Source: Rhodosporidiobolus odoratus (taxonomy: Eukaryota > Basidiomycota > Microbotryomycetes > Sporidiobolales > Sporidiobolaceae). Taken from it: 64,000 nt of DNA. The notes beneath the pieces are model-generated. The model saw only the letters and a list, made by a program, of their open reading frames with translations, was not told the DNA's origin and did no database searches. Below, piece by piece: positions 37,219 to 48,999 of the stretch. Made by a program: the position numbers and the translations under genes. The stretch lies in contig JAOANU010000002.1 in assembly GCA_034387635.1 (NCBI GenBank), forward strand, positions 806,001 to 870,000, in the 5' to 3' direction. Each line of letters opens with the position of its first letter. Position 1 is the stretch's first letter.

Positions 37219-39295
37219 ATGTCTCCCGTCGCTAGCAACGAGACTGTCACCAGCAACGGCTCGTTGAACAAGCCCTGGAAGAAGGTGCAGGTGGGCGCGC
37301 TGATTCCGAGGATCCAGAACCGTCAGTTCTCTCATCATCTTCCGTCGCCGCCAAGTGCTTTCTTCCTCCCCTTACGCTGACGCCGTACTGCCTCACCCTC
37401 CTGCTCACCCTATTGCAACATGTGTTTTTGATGACGATGCTGTCACGAACGCTACGCCCTCATGGCTATTTTTCCCCTTTCTCCTCACTTTCCTCGACCG
37501 CCGGCAAATCCGTCTCACAGCGATCCGAGAAATTATTGCCAACATCGACCTGTCTGCGCCTCCTGAAGAAGGTGTCGACAAGCCGCTGATCAACCTCGGC
37601 TTGGGTGACCCGTCGGTAAGCTTCTCTTCACCATCGCCTTTGACCACCTCACTTACTTGCCTTACTTACTCGCGATAAACCTTGCCTTCGCAGGTGTTCG
37701 GCAACTTTCCTCCGGCTCCTGAGAGCATCACAGCCATCGAGGCCAGCCTGAAGTCCGGCAGGGCGTTTGGCTACCCAGAGAGCGTCGGCTACCCAGAGGC
37801 CCGTGAGGCTGTCGCCAACTATTTCGACGAGGGCGAAGGCAGCAACTTCCGTCCGTCAAAGAACGACGTCGTACTCGCTCATGGAGCCTCTGGCGCGCTC
37901 GAGATGGCCATCACCGTCCTCGCCGACTCAAGCAAGAACGTCCTCTTTCCTAAACCGCTGTTCACCGCCTATGAGACTATGAGCGCTGTGCCTGGCTGCG
38001 AAATCCGTTACTACAATCTCCTGCCCGAGAGCAATTGGGAAGTCGACCTGGTCCAGCTTGAATCTCTACTTGACGAGAACACCGCTTTCGTTATGCTGAA
38101 CAAGTACGTCCACCGTCTCCAGTTAGCGTTACTCGCCCTCAAACTCACACTCTATTTGCTCCTAAGCCCTTCCAACCCGTGCGGATCCAACTGGTCTGCA
38201 GAACATACCCGTAACATCGCGGCGCTCATGCAGCGAAGGCAGGTCATGGTGATTTCGGACGAGGGTAAGCCCTTCTTCCCAGCTTATTTAGGCTCAATGA
38301 CGTATCGCTAAGACGCTGAAATGGTCGCTCCCTCATGTAGTCTACGCTGGTCTTGCATGGGACGTCACCGGTCCCTGCCCGTCGGCCGATGCGCCTCGGG
38401 TCGAGGGCAAGTTCAACAGGGGCGTCTTCACCCCGTACGCCTCGGTTTGCGGCTCATCTCCCTGCCTTATCGTTGGAGCGGTCTCGAAGCGTTGGTTGGC
38501 GCCTGGTTGGCGCCTGGGGTGGACCATCGTCCACGACCCGCAGAATGTGCTTGGAGACGTTCGTGCTGGGCTCGCCAAGCTTGCCTTCAGGATCCAGGGT
38601 CCGAACTCGACCAGTGCGCTGGCTTTCCTTTTCCTCTCCACTCTCTTAGGACGCGTCTTCGCGCCAGTGCAGATTACTGCGGAGTTGAGACTGCTTTCAT
38701 TTGCACTAGCTGAAGTCCTGTTCTGTCTTTTCTAACCCTTCCGGTCAACCCCGTTGGGCATCACCATTCTTATTTGCCTCCTCCAGTGCAACGCTCCCTT
38801 CCCGCCCTGCTCGCCAACACGCCCGAGAAGTTCTACCTTTCCACCATGGACAAGCTCAGAGAGACTTCGGAAGCTCTCCACGCCCGTCTCGCCAAAATCC
38901 CCGGCCTCAAGCCTCTTCTGCCACAGGGAGCTATGTATCTCATGTGCGGCGGCTTGGAGAATTTCGACTTGGCGAACGACAAGGCGTTCGTCGAGGCTCT
39001 GCACGAGGAGGAGCGTGAGTTGGCCCGCCTCCTCACCACCGTCCCCTCAAGTACTGACCCTCCTCGTACGATTTCCATACCCCATAGGCGTCTTCATTCT
39101 CCCCGGCGCTTGCTTCCGGTGCGCTCCCGTTTTCTGGCCTTCCGGAATGCGCAGTCTAGCTCACCCAAGATTCTTACCTTGTGCAGCCTCGACGGCTTCA
39201 TGCGCTTCGTCACCACCACGCCCCTTCCGATCCTCCTCGACGCTGCCGACCGTATCGAGGCATTCTGCGCCCGTCACCGCAAGACTACCGCTTAG
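37219..39295 (+). CDS. Tyrosine/aromatic aminotransferase (PLP class I)
   Basis: Eight exons: 37219-37321, 37521-37615, 37694-38103, 38167-38264, 38341-38613, 38787-39014, 39088-39118 and 39187-39295, total 1347 nt (448 residues). Typical tyrosine-aminotransferase blocks occur in order: NPIREIIANIDL, LINLGLGDPSVFGNF, FGYPESVGYPEAREAV, FPKPLFTAYETM, NPSNPCGSNWS and VISDEVYAGLAWD. The PLP-binding lysine is Lys285 in VGAVSKRWLAPGWRLGW. The C-terminal domain has PQGAMYLMCG and a C-terminal helix. It should transfer the amino group of tyrosine (or a related amino acid) to 2-oxoglutarate. Length matches the tyrosine/nicotianamine aminotransferase group. Introns 1 (199 nt) and 5 (173 nt) are longer than the local average. 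No N-terminal targeting signal is obvious. Confidence 0.88.
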
Positions 39296-39676
39296 ATCCT
39301 CCTTAGAACCCATTTGAACCATGCTCGTGTCGAGCTAGAGTTTCCTGCTCTGTCGTACTTTCCTCGTGCTTACACTGGGCCTTGGCAGATGCGTTGATTG
39401 GATTCATTGCCCCTTGGTATAGTGTATTCCTTCCATGATTGCCTTTCTCTCCGCACCGACATCTCGCGCCGTTCTCTGCAGACCGTAGACTTGCACAGTG
39501 TGTGATAGACACGGCGAGGCATCCATATTCAGGTGTTACCGTCCGCAGTGCGCTCCCTTTCAGTTCTGCTCCTGCTCCGGATTTGAACAAGAAGGCAAAG
39601 GGGAATCAGAGAGAAGAAGGAGAAGGACCATCACAGGGACATGACACCCGCTTGTTGCGTGCGAGAGACGCATAAG
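39296..39676. other. Convergent intergenic region
   Basis: Space between the 3' ends of the aminotransferase and thioesterase genes. No gene or repeat is supported. Confidence 0.5.
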
Positions 39677-41530
39677 CTAGAGTGCAGCTCGCACGACACC
39701 TTCCTGGGTACAGACAACTGCAAATCGAAGATACAGCAAAGTCAGCATTGACCGCGACCTTGGGAGAGGGGAAGAAGACCACAGAAGAGGAAAGTGACGT
39801 ACCAGCTAGCGTCCCATCTCGCTTGTAGATCCGTCCATGTACCAATCCCCGCCCGTTCGAGGTCACCGGTGACGCCATGTAAAACAAGTTCCAATCGTGT
39901 GCATCGACGGTTTGGTCGTAGAAATACATGGAATGGTCGAGGGACTGAAAGGTTAAGAAGGGATTGGGAACAGCTCGTTCAGCCGAAGATCGTAGATGGA
40001 GACAGAGAGAAGGCGTACAGCTAGCATGCCAAGTCGAGGCTGCGTGCCGGATCCCAGGCCCGATGCTCGAGCAGCGGTGCCGATGAAGTTTAGACTGCTC
40101 AGCCATGAATGATACGGCGGCCAGAGATGATAGGGGTCCCGCAGAGGATGGGTAGACGCAATAAGGCAGCAGGATAGCAGGACGGGAGGCCAGAGACGGA
40201 AGGCGAAGGTCAGCGAAAAAAAGGAAAAGCTGCCGCCATCACGAAAGAACACCGCTTCTCGCCAGCGGGAAGGCGCAAAGGCCAGCGGGAAAGGGACCAA
40301 AGTCACAAGGGACGACGCACTCAGAGGCATACGCAAGAACACACTGCAAGCGCAGAAAGAGGTTAGTGAGCAGCAACAGCCAGCCTGAGAAGGTCGTGCA
40401 AATCGTAACGGGCAGGCCAACACACCTTGTGCAACTCAGGGTCCGCTGGGACAGGCGCACGAGAGCGGAACCAGTACAGCTGTCTTTGGTAGTACGAAAA
40501 AGGGAAAGTGAGGTCAGTAGGACATTCTGGCATTTTATGGGCACAACGGCGAACGAGAGATTTACTGCTGCGCCGATGGAGGAGTACAATCTCGGGAAAA
40601 GATACCGCCTATGTCGTTGCGATCTGTGTTGCGGATCTCGATGGAAGATTGCCGACGCTCATTTGCTTGTCGCACCGCGCTAACGAGCAAAGCGGGGCAG
40701 CCGAGTCAGCCACAGCCACGGGAGGACAGCATATGGCCCGACGGATGTATGAGAGCTCGTAACGTACTAGTCTTGTAGCTTTTTCGGCATGTCTGTCTTC
40801 TTGGCTAACGCTTGGTCGAGCACGGTTTCGATCGGCTGACACTGCTCCGGTTCCGGTATCTTGCCCCTCCCATTCTTCTCTTTCTCCCTGGCATCCTCCG
40901 TTGCTCGACTCCAGCTAAGCGGCCAAGACGGGATCGAGATGGACCGGACAGGCTGTTGAGGCTCGGGAAGGCAGAAGGAGCAGGTCAGGGTGAAAATCGG
41001 TAAGCCTTGCTGACTTGCCACGACTGATCGAGTGGAGTAGCTGCGGCCGTCGCGCAGACGTCGCACGGTATAGAGTACCGGGATGTCGGCGTTTCCGAAG
41101 TTGAGAAAGTAGGCCTTGAGGAAGGAAAGGGTCCTTCAGTTGAGGGAAGGGAAAAGAGAAGTAGGCACAACGGACGTACATGCAGCGAATGCAGTCCTTT
41201 CTTCGTCGCCGGCTCGTCTTTCCTAATGGACTGAACTGCGGCGTAGGCCGACTGTGCCACGATCTGACCACCAAAGACCCCTCGACCTGTGTCTGGCTGC
41301 AGGGAGGGATGTTCAGTTTGCGGTCAGGCGAGTTGTGAAGCAACTTCGCGAGGAGCTTGGGTACCTTCCATAGCTCCTTGGAGCGATATATGTCTCGGTC
41401 GACTAGCTCGAGGTCCTGTAAAGCTGAGCGTGAGCAGTTGTACAAGCAAGACTTGGAACGGAAGAAAGCGGACGATGGCGGACACGACAGAGGCGGCTGT
41501 GAGTGCGTCGTCAGAGACAGCGTCAACCAT
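39677..41530 (-). CDS. TES1: Acyl-CoA thioesterase II (Tes1/ACOT8-like), one frame discontinuity
   Basis: Ten exons: 41530-41474, 41415-41365, 41296-41180, 41114-40768, 40679-40606, 40479-40426, 40343-40321, 40094-40019, 39944-39803 and 39717-39677. Double hot-dog blocks are clear: DLELVDRDIYRSKELWK, GVFGGQIVAQSAYAAVQS, AYFLNFGNADIPVLYTVRRL and TRSVVASQQGLPIFTLTCSF. Later come ERRQSSIEIRNTD, LYWFRSRAPVPADPELHK, SLDHSMYFYDQTVDAHDWNL, GRGLVHGRIYKRDG and CTQEGVVRAAL. The family hydrolyses acyl-CoA, mainly in peroxisomes. No C-terminal SKL-type signal is present (it ends RAAL). Exon lengths sum to 982 nt, one base out of frame. The break lies between 40606 and 40479, where no normal splice pair restores phase. 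This may be a one-base sequence error, an unusual splice, or a real frameshift. Confidence 0.75.
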
Positions 41531-41766
41531 GGCCTCAGAGAAGTCGAGGGTAGAGCGGCAGTGTGAAGAGATGATGGAGAGGAAAGAAGCCGAAAGCCGG
41601 AAACGGAAGATTCGATAATAGCGCCGGGTAGTATCAAGCGTCAGCATAAGAAGTAAGAAGCTGTCAGAAAGCGATCTTATGAGGTCCGAACTCGCATAAG
41701 CGGGCGAAGGACAAGCGTTTGTCAACTTGAATTCCGTCTCATCTTGCTGTCAACACCACACGAACA
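41531..41766. promoter_or_regulatory. Divergent promoter region, thioesterase / SPF27
   Basis: 236 bp between two divergent start codons, with no ORF of its own. Confidence 0.5.
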
Positions 41767-42642
41767 ATGACAAACCTTAACCCGTTCAACCAGCCTCTAG
41801 ACTCCCTACCCTGTATGCTCTCGTCCGCTATACCTTCAGCGCACGCTCACCCTCCTTCCTCGCAGATTTCGACCGCGACCTCGACGATCACCCGGGTCCG
41901 TTACTCTCGCTCACTACAAGGTCGGAACAGGGCTAACGAGGATCACATACAGATCTACGACCAACGATCAACTCGCTCATCGCCGTCGAACTCCGATCTC
42001 TGCTCCCCAAAAATCCCTCTACCAACCCCTCCAACCTCTCTCACCTCCCCGCACCTCGACCTCTCCCATCTTCATCCGCCCATCCCCTACTCGCCGCTGA
42101 ACTCGCCCGCACCGAATCCAAGCGACCCCTCAAGGCCGGAGAAGGCCTCGACACGACCCGCTATGCCATGCCCTTCCCGCCGGTGGACGAGCAAGACGAC
42201 CTCGAAGCCTGGGAGAAGGCCCATCGCAGTTCCTTGGCTCAGCTCGAGCACCAGAGGCTGAGGACCATGAACGGTCAACTGCTTAGTCAGCTCGGCGCCA
42301 ATGCGTGGAGGGTGCAGAACTTTGCTGTCGAAAACGCGATCAAACGCGTGGAGAATGACGGCGAGGAGGTCAAGAACGTGGTCGAGGACGTCAACCGGAA
42401 CAGGAAAACGGATCAGGAGAAGGGCGGCGAGACCTTGGCACGATTGGACAAGCGATGGACAGAGCTGGTTAGTGGGAACATGCAGCTGGAAATTGGCTGT
42501 GCAGCGCTGTGCGTATTCTTTCGCATGCTCTGGTTCGCAACAAAGCACGTACTGAGCCATCTCAAACAGTGAGGAGGAGCTGTACACCCTGCAAGCACGG
42601 CATGGCGAGCTTCAGCAGCGGTTGCAAGCGGCGCCGGCGTAG
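41767..42642 (+). CDS. SPF27: Pre-mRNA-splicing factor SPF27 (BCAS2/Cwf7)
   Basis: Four exons, 41767-41812, 41866-41895, 41953-42508 and 42570-42642, giving 705 nt (234 residues, about the size of human BCAS2 at 225). The N-terminus shows the family mark LDSLPYFDRDLDDHP. Next come TINSLIAVELRSLLPKN, DTTRYAMPFPPVD, and coiled-coil helices DLEAWEKAHRSSLAQLEHQR and LLSQLGANAWRVQN. The end is coiled coil (LVSGNMQLEIGCAALEEEL). SPF27 is a stable member of the Prp19/NTC complex that activates the spliceosome. The second exon is only 30 nt, and its junctions are needed to form LPYFDRDLDDHP. It is divergent from the thioesterase gene and convergent with the acetyltransferase gene. Confidence 0.9.
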
Positions 42643-42814
42643 AGAAGTACCCTTGTTGACAACATTTCTTGCGACGCTTCTGTTCACGAGCCTCACGAGC
42701 CTCACACGCCTTGTTACTAGCGCAATATGCCGGGCAGTCAAGGCTAAGTAGAGGTGCTGATTGCGATGCTAGTGCTACCTTCCTTTTGAGTTGTAGATAC
42801 TGCCATCGCCCCTT

Positions 42815-43572
42815 CTATTGCGCGAGCTTCTTCAGCGGCTCATCCGTCAGTCGCATAAGGTTCCATTCCGACATGTGCTTGGCGCCCATCCGCCTGTATA
42901 CCTCTTTCGCCGGCTCGTTCCAGTCTGTGCAAGGCGGGAAAGAACGTAGCGAGAAACTCGAACTCAGCTGCCAGTCATCGAAAGGGCGCACTTCAGAACG
43001 TACCAATCACGACCCAGTCCATCCGAGGCAAGTTTCGCTCCTGCGTTACCTTGCCGAGGTACTGGAAAAGCAGCTTGGCAATGCCTTTCCCTCGATGACT
43101 TTCTTCGACGAAGAGGTCTTCTAGGTACAGTCCACCACGTCCAGTCCAGGTTGAAAAGGTGTAAAAGTAGACTGTGCGCGCGGGGTGAGGAAGGTCGATC
43201 CATGGGACGCAGTTCAAGGAAGCGAGAAGCGAAAACGCAGGGCAGGAAAAGATGAGGGACGAGTCAACAAAGGAGGGCGCGGCTACTGCTGAACCCGCAA
43301 AGCGCGAGAGGCGGAGACAGAGAGGACGCACCAGCCATTCCCACCGCCGTCCCCTCCCCTGGTCCACCTCCTTCGTACGCCAAAACTCCCTCGCAATACT
43401 TCCTCCCTTGGTCGTCTCCGAAGAAGCTTTGCTTGAGCAGCTCTTCGGTAGCCTCGACTGCGTCTGGTGCTCGCTCGTAGGTTGCGAGGGCCTTGATCAA
43501 GCGGAGGACTTGAGGGATTGTAAGCGAGGCGTTGTCGGGAGTTACTGGGTGAAGGGTGATCGAGCTGGACAT
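42815..43572 (-). CDS. GNAT acetyltransferase, spermidine N1-acetyltransferase-like
   Basis: Three exons, 43572-43332, 43171-43004 and 42924-42815, total 519 nt (172 residues, the size of SSAT-type enzymes). The GNAT fold is visible: VLRLIKALATYERAPDAVEA, then KYCEGVLAYEGGGPGEG. The YFYTFSTWTGRGGLYLEDLF strand is followed by the acetyl-CoA loop ESHRGKGIAKLLFQYL. The end is WNEPAKEVYRRMGA, then WNLMRLTDEPLKKLA. The GRGGLYLEDLFVEESHRGKG block is typical of diamine acetyltransferases and their thialysine-acetylating relatives. Substrate is not decided by sequence. The start ATG at 43572 is the first in frame; an upstream TTG was ignored. Confidence 0.85.
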
Positions 43573-43848
43573 GATGGATGGAGTGGAAGGTTGGACTGGC
43601 AAGCGAACTGGTTGCTATAGCTTATTGTCGTGAACTCCAACGACTTGGACGAGATCGACCTGAGCTAGAGTTGCGAAATTCTCTGAATTCCGACCTTCCA
43701 AGCGCGCATTTCACGTCTGAAGTACAAGCCCTTCTAGTTTTCCCTCGCGTGTCTCGCACTCCCAGACGTGCACAGAAGCTCTTGAGAGGCACGTAGAGTA
43801 TGTTGCCCAGGGAGGATTCAATTCGGACGTTCTTCCTCTCTTTTCCTT

Positions 43849-44587
43849 CTATTCCTCATCACTCCCCATATCAATCATCGGCATCGCCTCGTCTTCTTCA
43901 TCGCTGTCCTCACCGTCTCCTGCGCCTCCACCGCCTGTACGCGCAGCCGCCTCGACCGGTACCTTGGTCGTGGTCTTCGTCGTAGTCGTCGAGCGTACAA
44001 TCTCAACTTCCACAGCCGGCGCTAAGGGTGCGGGGGTCGTGGAAGCGCCTGTAGGCAGAGCGGAAGGAGTCACAGCACCAACGACGAGTGCAGGTTTCGA
44101 AGTGGAGCCGAACGATGGTGCGGCAAAGGAGGAAAAGCCGTTTGTCGCTGGTGAGGCGGCGAACGTTGCCGCTGGGGTTGTGGAGAAAGCAGGTGCGGGC
44201 GCCGGGGCGATTGTCGGGACCGATGCTGAGCCAGGGGCCTTGCGTGCCGCTTCCTCCGCGTCAAGCTTCATACCCTCTTCCTCAGCATCGTCCTCGTCGT
44301 CACCCTCCTGCCGTGCCTCGATAACCTTGATCCGGAACTCCTCAGCCGTTTCTCGGAAGTCGACCTCGTCTCCGGTGTATCCACCCTTTGCCTCTTGAAA
44401 TTGACGGGACAAAGAAGTATTGGGTTGTTGAGGGGGGAGAGTAGGGTGAATGGTGCGAGAAAGGGTGAGAAGGGCGGACTGGGAAATGGCCGCGACCTAA
44501 AATGTACAACAGATCGCGAATCAGTCTCTTGGCGCTCCATAGGGGATGATACGGGCGAAAGCGTACCTCGTCGTCCTGATCCACCAT
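43849..44587 (-). CDS. Orphan acidic protein
   Basis: Two exons, 44587-44567 (seven codons, MVDQDDE) and 44496-43849, giving 222 residues. About residues 8-75 look folded and helical (VAAISQSALLTLSRTIHPT, then GGYTGDEVDFRETAEEFRIK). The middle is Ala/Thr/Pro-rich with F/G dipeptides (FSSFAAPSFGSTS). The end is acidic (DGEDSDEEDEAMPMIDMGSD). I do not recognise the family. Composition would suit a nuclear regulatory or transport factor, but that is only a guess. The gene follows RIX1 in tandem, 185 bp downstream of its stop. Confidence 0.6.
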
Positions 44588-44772
44588 GCCTCGTCTCCAG
44601 ACCTCCGCAGCCCTCTCTTCGGCCCCTGCTGCTCCAACGCCGGTCTCGATGCTCGAACGGAGTGCCCCGACGACGCCTCGTCGGAAGCGTGCGCGTTGCT
44701 TCGCGATGTCGAGAGCGTTACTTGCCGAGGTGGCAGGGAAGAAGGAAGTTGAGGTCGATGCGAGAGGGTGCG

Positions 44773-46600
44773 TTAGGAAGAATGAGGGCGATAGGGAGAG
44801 GAAAAGGAGGAGGCGAGTAGTAGCAAGCTGTAGCTTGGGAGGTAGGAAGATTGCAAAAGGAGCGAGCAGGAGGCGTTCGAGGGCTGCATGAGAGCAAGAA
44901 GCTCAGCTGTGCACTCGGAGAAGGGAGACAGGAGGGAAGCAGGGAAGTCACGCACTCGCGAGGCCTCGCTCCGCAATGTCCACCTCGACCTCGCCAATCT
45001 GTACTCGCCTCTGCGCCATACTCTCACTCGGGTCATACGTGCGCTGCCTTTTGGCTTTCCTACCGTTCCCACCTCCCTCCTTCGCATCAGCTGAGGTGAA
45101 GACGGGTTCAAGCGCAACCCCTCCGATGTCCTCCAGAACAGCACGCCAGACCCGAGCCAGCGACTTCTTCCCCTCCTCCGGATCAATGGACGAGCCCAAC
45201 GAGGCGAGAACGAGCGAGTAGGTGGTGCTCAACGCTGGCCGCATGGGCGAGCGCGGTTGGTAGGTGCCGAGGGTCCTCGACAAGGTGCTGAGGATCAGGC
45301 TAGCATGAATGGCAAGTTGCGGGCCAACCGCCAGGGAGAGCTGCGCAATGAGCCTGCAGCCGATCACTTGTAGTCGGGGCAGAATACTCTCTACTGCGGT
45401 GCGAGTGGTCGGGTCTACGCGCTCCTTGACGGGTGTTTCGGTGCTCAGGCCGCAGAGGCGCAGAGATAGCTCGACGAGGGCGCCGACGGGGAGGGAGACG
45501 GGGCCGGCTTTTTCTGAGGTCGGGGTGCGCAAAAGGTGAAGTAGGACGCGGGACAGAGCTTCGAGACGCTGGAGGGATGACAGTTGTGAGGGTGCTTGGA
45601 AGGGAGGAAGGGAGAGGGGCGAGAGGGTGTGATTGTAGAGAATATCTGTGAAGCAGTGCAGCTTGCGTCAATATGGCGCAGCACAGTCCACGAATCTGGA
45701 GCTTACCCTCTGCGAAGATGCCGGTAGTGACCTCTGACACCAGCCCATCCATGCTACCTACGAGAGCCTCGACACCGGTCTTCCAAGCTTCCCGCAAGCC
45801 GTCCCTGCCCTTCGGCGCGAGGAGGTACAGCGAGCAGAAGAGCTCAGCGCCGAGGTCGACGATGGCGTTTGACGATGGAGGGTTGGAGATGAGATGAATG
45901 GCGAGTGTGTGCAGAGAAGGGGAGAGAGGACGGAGGGCGGTCGGGTAGAGGGGCAGGAGGTTAGTGATGGCCGAGACGCAAGGGTGAACGACCTGCAGGA
46001 CAGCGCAATGATCAGAAGTGGAGCCTGGCACACGAGGCAGCGGAGGAACGTACCTCGCTCGAGCCTGTGCTGGCGGCTTGCACTAGCCCGCCGACGAGTT
46101 TCTGCACTGCCTGGGCTCCAACATTTTCCCTTGCCCACTCTGGGTGTACGGTACTCTTTGCGAGTAGGAGTTTGACGAGTTGCAGAGCGGCGCAGAACAG
46201 TTCGGGGTTCGTCTTTGGGCTGGCCAGGACGGATTGTGCAGCCGAGAGGGCGGCTTTTCCGGTGGAGAGGAGGACGGTGATGGAGCTGGCGTAGGTGTGG
46301 TGGAGCAGTTTGAAGCCGGCTGATCGGACTGGTGGGGCTTGGGACGAGGCAATGAGGGAAGTAAGGCGGAGCTGCCATCTGCGGTGGGCAATGGTTGATG
46401 AGGGATTCTCGTCCTGGGGCTAGGCAGTATGGGCTTGCTTACCTGTGCATCAAGGGACCTCCGTTCCCTTGCTCTTGTTGTACCTGTGCAATGATGTTGA
46501 GCGAGTTGAGCGAGTTGAGGACATGGTCGAGTTGCGAAGGAACGGCATCGTTCTGAGCGAGGTGATGGGCGAGTAGGTGATTGAGCTGTGCTTGTGCCAT
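44773..46600 (-). CDS. RIX1: Rix1/PELP1-type pre-rRNA-processing protein
   Basis: Five exons: 46600-46443, 46378-46054, 45992-45707, 45645-44956 and 44906-44773, total 1593 nt (530 residues). The helical-repeat N-terminal domain has the Rix1 pattern: RWQLRLTSLIASSQAPPVRS, GFKLLHHTYASSITVLL, LFCAALQLVKLLLAK, VSAITNLLPLYPTALRPLSP and LGAELFCSLYLLAPKGR. The C-terminal part includes LARVWRAVLEDIGG and a basic stretch (GRKAKRQRTYD). In yeast, Rix1 works with Ipi1, Ipi3 and Rea1 to process ITS2 and mature the 60S subunit. The N-terminus has a short SLN repeat (LNSLNSLN). It is divergent from DBP8 across 145 bp, so two ribosome-assembly genes share one promoter region. Confidence 0.82.
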
Positions 46601-46745
46601 GTTACTGTCGGTGGTGTAGCCCTTCCGGTCGGGGGTTCAAGGGTATAATCTAGTTGAACTGATCAAGCTGAGCTTGGCGGCGGCAACTGGCTCGTCCAAC
46701 TTGAATTCACTACAACTCCCGTCGATCTCATCTGAGAGTATCAAG
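46601..46745. promoter_or_regulatory. 145-bp divergent promoter shared by RIX1 and DBP8
   Basis: Both flanking genes act in ribosome biogenesis, so shared control is plausible. No named element was identified by eye. Confidence 0.6.
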
Positions 46746-48813
46746 ATGAGCACACACGACATACCAGTAGCCTCAACTTCAACCCTTGGACCACCTCCAA
46801 CTAGATCGACATGGGAGTCACTCGGAGTCGAACCCTTCCTCATCAATGCACTCAAGGCAATGGCAATCCGCACTCCCACCAGAGTACAGGCTGCTTGTAT
46901 CCCACCCATCCTACAGGGTCAGTCCTCGCTTCCCCCTTACTCCCTTCGTGCCCGCTCAATGTGGCCAGCCGGACCTCCCCACTTGACCTGACCTGTCAAT
47001 CTCGTCCAGGTGCCGACTGCATCGGTTCAGCCCAGACGGGATCAGGTAAAACAATCGCCTTCGCCGTCCCCATCCTCCAAGCCCTCGCCCGCGACCCATA
47101 TGGCTTCTTCGCCATCGTCCTCACCCCCACTCGGTTCGTTCGCCTCGATTCCTCCTCGTCCTCGGATTCCAGGCTCACTTCTCTCTCGCTGCAGTGAGCT
47201 GGCGTTCCAGATCTCTGAGCAGTTTCGCGTCATCGGGGCGGCAGTCAACCTTCACTCGGCAGTCATCGTCGGCGGCATGGACATGATGACCCAGGCCATC
47301 GAGCTGAGGAAGCGACCACACGTCTTGATTGCTACTCCGGGCAGGCTCGTCGATCTCATCAAGAGCAATCAAGGCGAGTTCAACCTAGGGCGTCTCAAGT
47401 TCCTCGTGCGTTCCCTTTCTCGTCCTGTTGTGCGCGACCTTCCCAACCCTTTTCTCCCCGTCCCGTCTTCTCGCAGGTACTCGATGAGGCAGATCGCCTT
47501 CTCACCCAGACGTTCGCTCCCGAGCTTTCCTTCATCATCGACCAATTGCCGAAGGAACGGCAGACCTTGCTCTTCACCGCAACTCTGACCGAACCTGTTC
47601 TGGCACTGCAAGACAAGCCGCAGACCGAGGGCAAACCAAAGGTCTTCACCCATGTTTCGCGCGACGTGTAGGTGTTTGAGCTGCTGCCCCGCTCTGTCGT
47701 GCATGCTGACCGTGCGAGTCGTGCAGTATCACCACGCCTGCTGGTCTCACCCAGAAATACGTCTTCGTGCCCTCACAAGTTCGCGAGATCTACCTCACAT
47801 ACTTACTGCTCAACCTCTGCTCCCTCACCGGCGCGCAAGCTCTCCACCCTCCCGCCGGCAAAGAACCTTCCTCATCGCGATCATCTTCCTCCTCGAAGAA
47901 AGGCAAACGTCCGTCAGACGAAGAAGATTCAACACCCGTTCTCCCTCAAACAATCCTCTTCGTCCCCCACTGCCGAACCGCCGCCCTCCTCCACTCTCTC
48001 TTCTCCCAACTGCCCATTCCCATCCCTTGCACCGCCCTCCACTCCCACCTCTCCCAAGGCGACCGACTACGCTCCCTCCAAACCTTCCGAAAACAAGCCG
48101 TCCCTCTCCTCATCGCGACCGACGTCGGTTCTCGAGGTCTCGATATCCCCGAAGTGGCCGTCGTGGTGAATTGGGAAGTGCCGAGGGTAAGTGAGGATTA
48201 TATCCATAGGGTCGGTAGGACGGCTCGTGCTGGGAGACGAGGTACGGCGATCACGTTCGTGACGGAGGGGGATGTTGATTTGGTGCAAGCGTTGGAAGAA
48301 CGGATAGGTGCGTCTCTAGCGTTTTCTACCAGAGTTCCTTTCGCCCCTCCGCAACTGCAATTCGCGCCTCGGGTCCAGCATGTCGGATTTGACTAATCCA
48401 CTCGCGTTCGCAGGTACACAACTTGAAGAGCTCGATCTACCGGAAGAACCCGTCCTAGAGTTGCTAAACCAAGTCTCTATGGCCAAGCGAATGGCGCAGA
48501 TGGTACGTTCCCTTCGTTACTCACTAGCACCAGCCCACCTAGTTCTCTCCCTGATGTACTCACACCGCTCCTGTTGTCGCAGGACTTGCATTCCTCCTCC
48601 TTTGGCGAGCGCAAACAAAACAACAAGAAGAAGCATGGAGGTGACCTCGGCAAGAACGATGAGCAGCAGCAGAAGAAGAAGGGACGGGATAACAAGAGTG
48701 CGCAAGCGGCGGGTAAGGGAGGTGCGGTCAAGAAGGAGAAGAAGGTTGGAGGCGCGGGGAAGGGAGCGCAGGGTGGGGAGAAGAAGGTCAAGAAGGTAGT
48801 CGAGAAGGCTTGA
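46746..48813 (+). CDS. DBP8: DEAD-box RNA helicase Dbp8
   Basis: Seven exons: 46746-46917, 47010-47133, 47195-47405, 47477-47667, 47727-48307, 48414-48502 and 48583-48813, total 1599 nt (532 residues). Motifs in order: Q-motif region [14 protein letters not shown] with [13 protein letters not shown], motif I AQTGSGKT (65-72), [19 protein letters not shown] and DEAD at 172-175 (VLDEADRLL). Then come [43 protein letters not shown] and [13 protein letters not shown]. The closest group is Dbp8/DDX49, needed for early 18S rRNA cleavages. A Ser/Lys-rich insertion (about 285-310) and a Lys-rich tail are extra but common in fungal homologs. The fourth donor is read as GT|GTAGGT, which gives [19 protein letters not shown]. 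Confidence 0.9.
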
Positions 48814-48999
48814 CGAGCTACACGGGCTTGAGATGGTTGCGGTAGAGGCTCCCTTGACATGCTTGTTGTGCGAATATCCAAATCAGAACAAAACAGCGCT
48901 CCACAGTAGGTCTGCCGGCCAAACGGTCCTGCTCTATACGTTGCTGCAGAGTCATCCTGAACTACGTAACTCTTGTCAAGATCGGCTGAATTTGCCCCT

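Noticed and set aside
38502..38523. Direct repeat GGTTGGCGCCT x2 in the aminotransferase gene
   Set aside because: It simply encodes the conserved WLAPGWRLGW motif after the PLP lysine.
44586..44891. Plus-strand ORF overlapping the start of the acidic orphan gene
   Set aside because: It overlaps the 3' end of RIX1 antisense, is Arg/Ala-rich shadow sequence, and has no domain.
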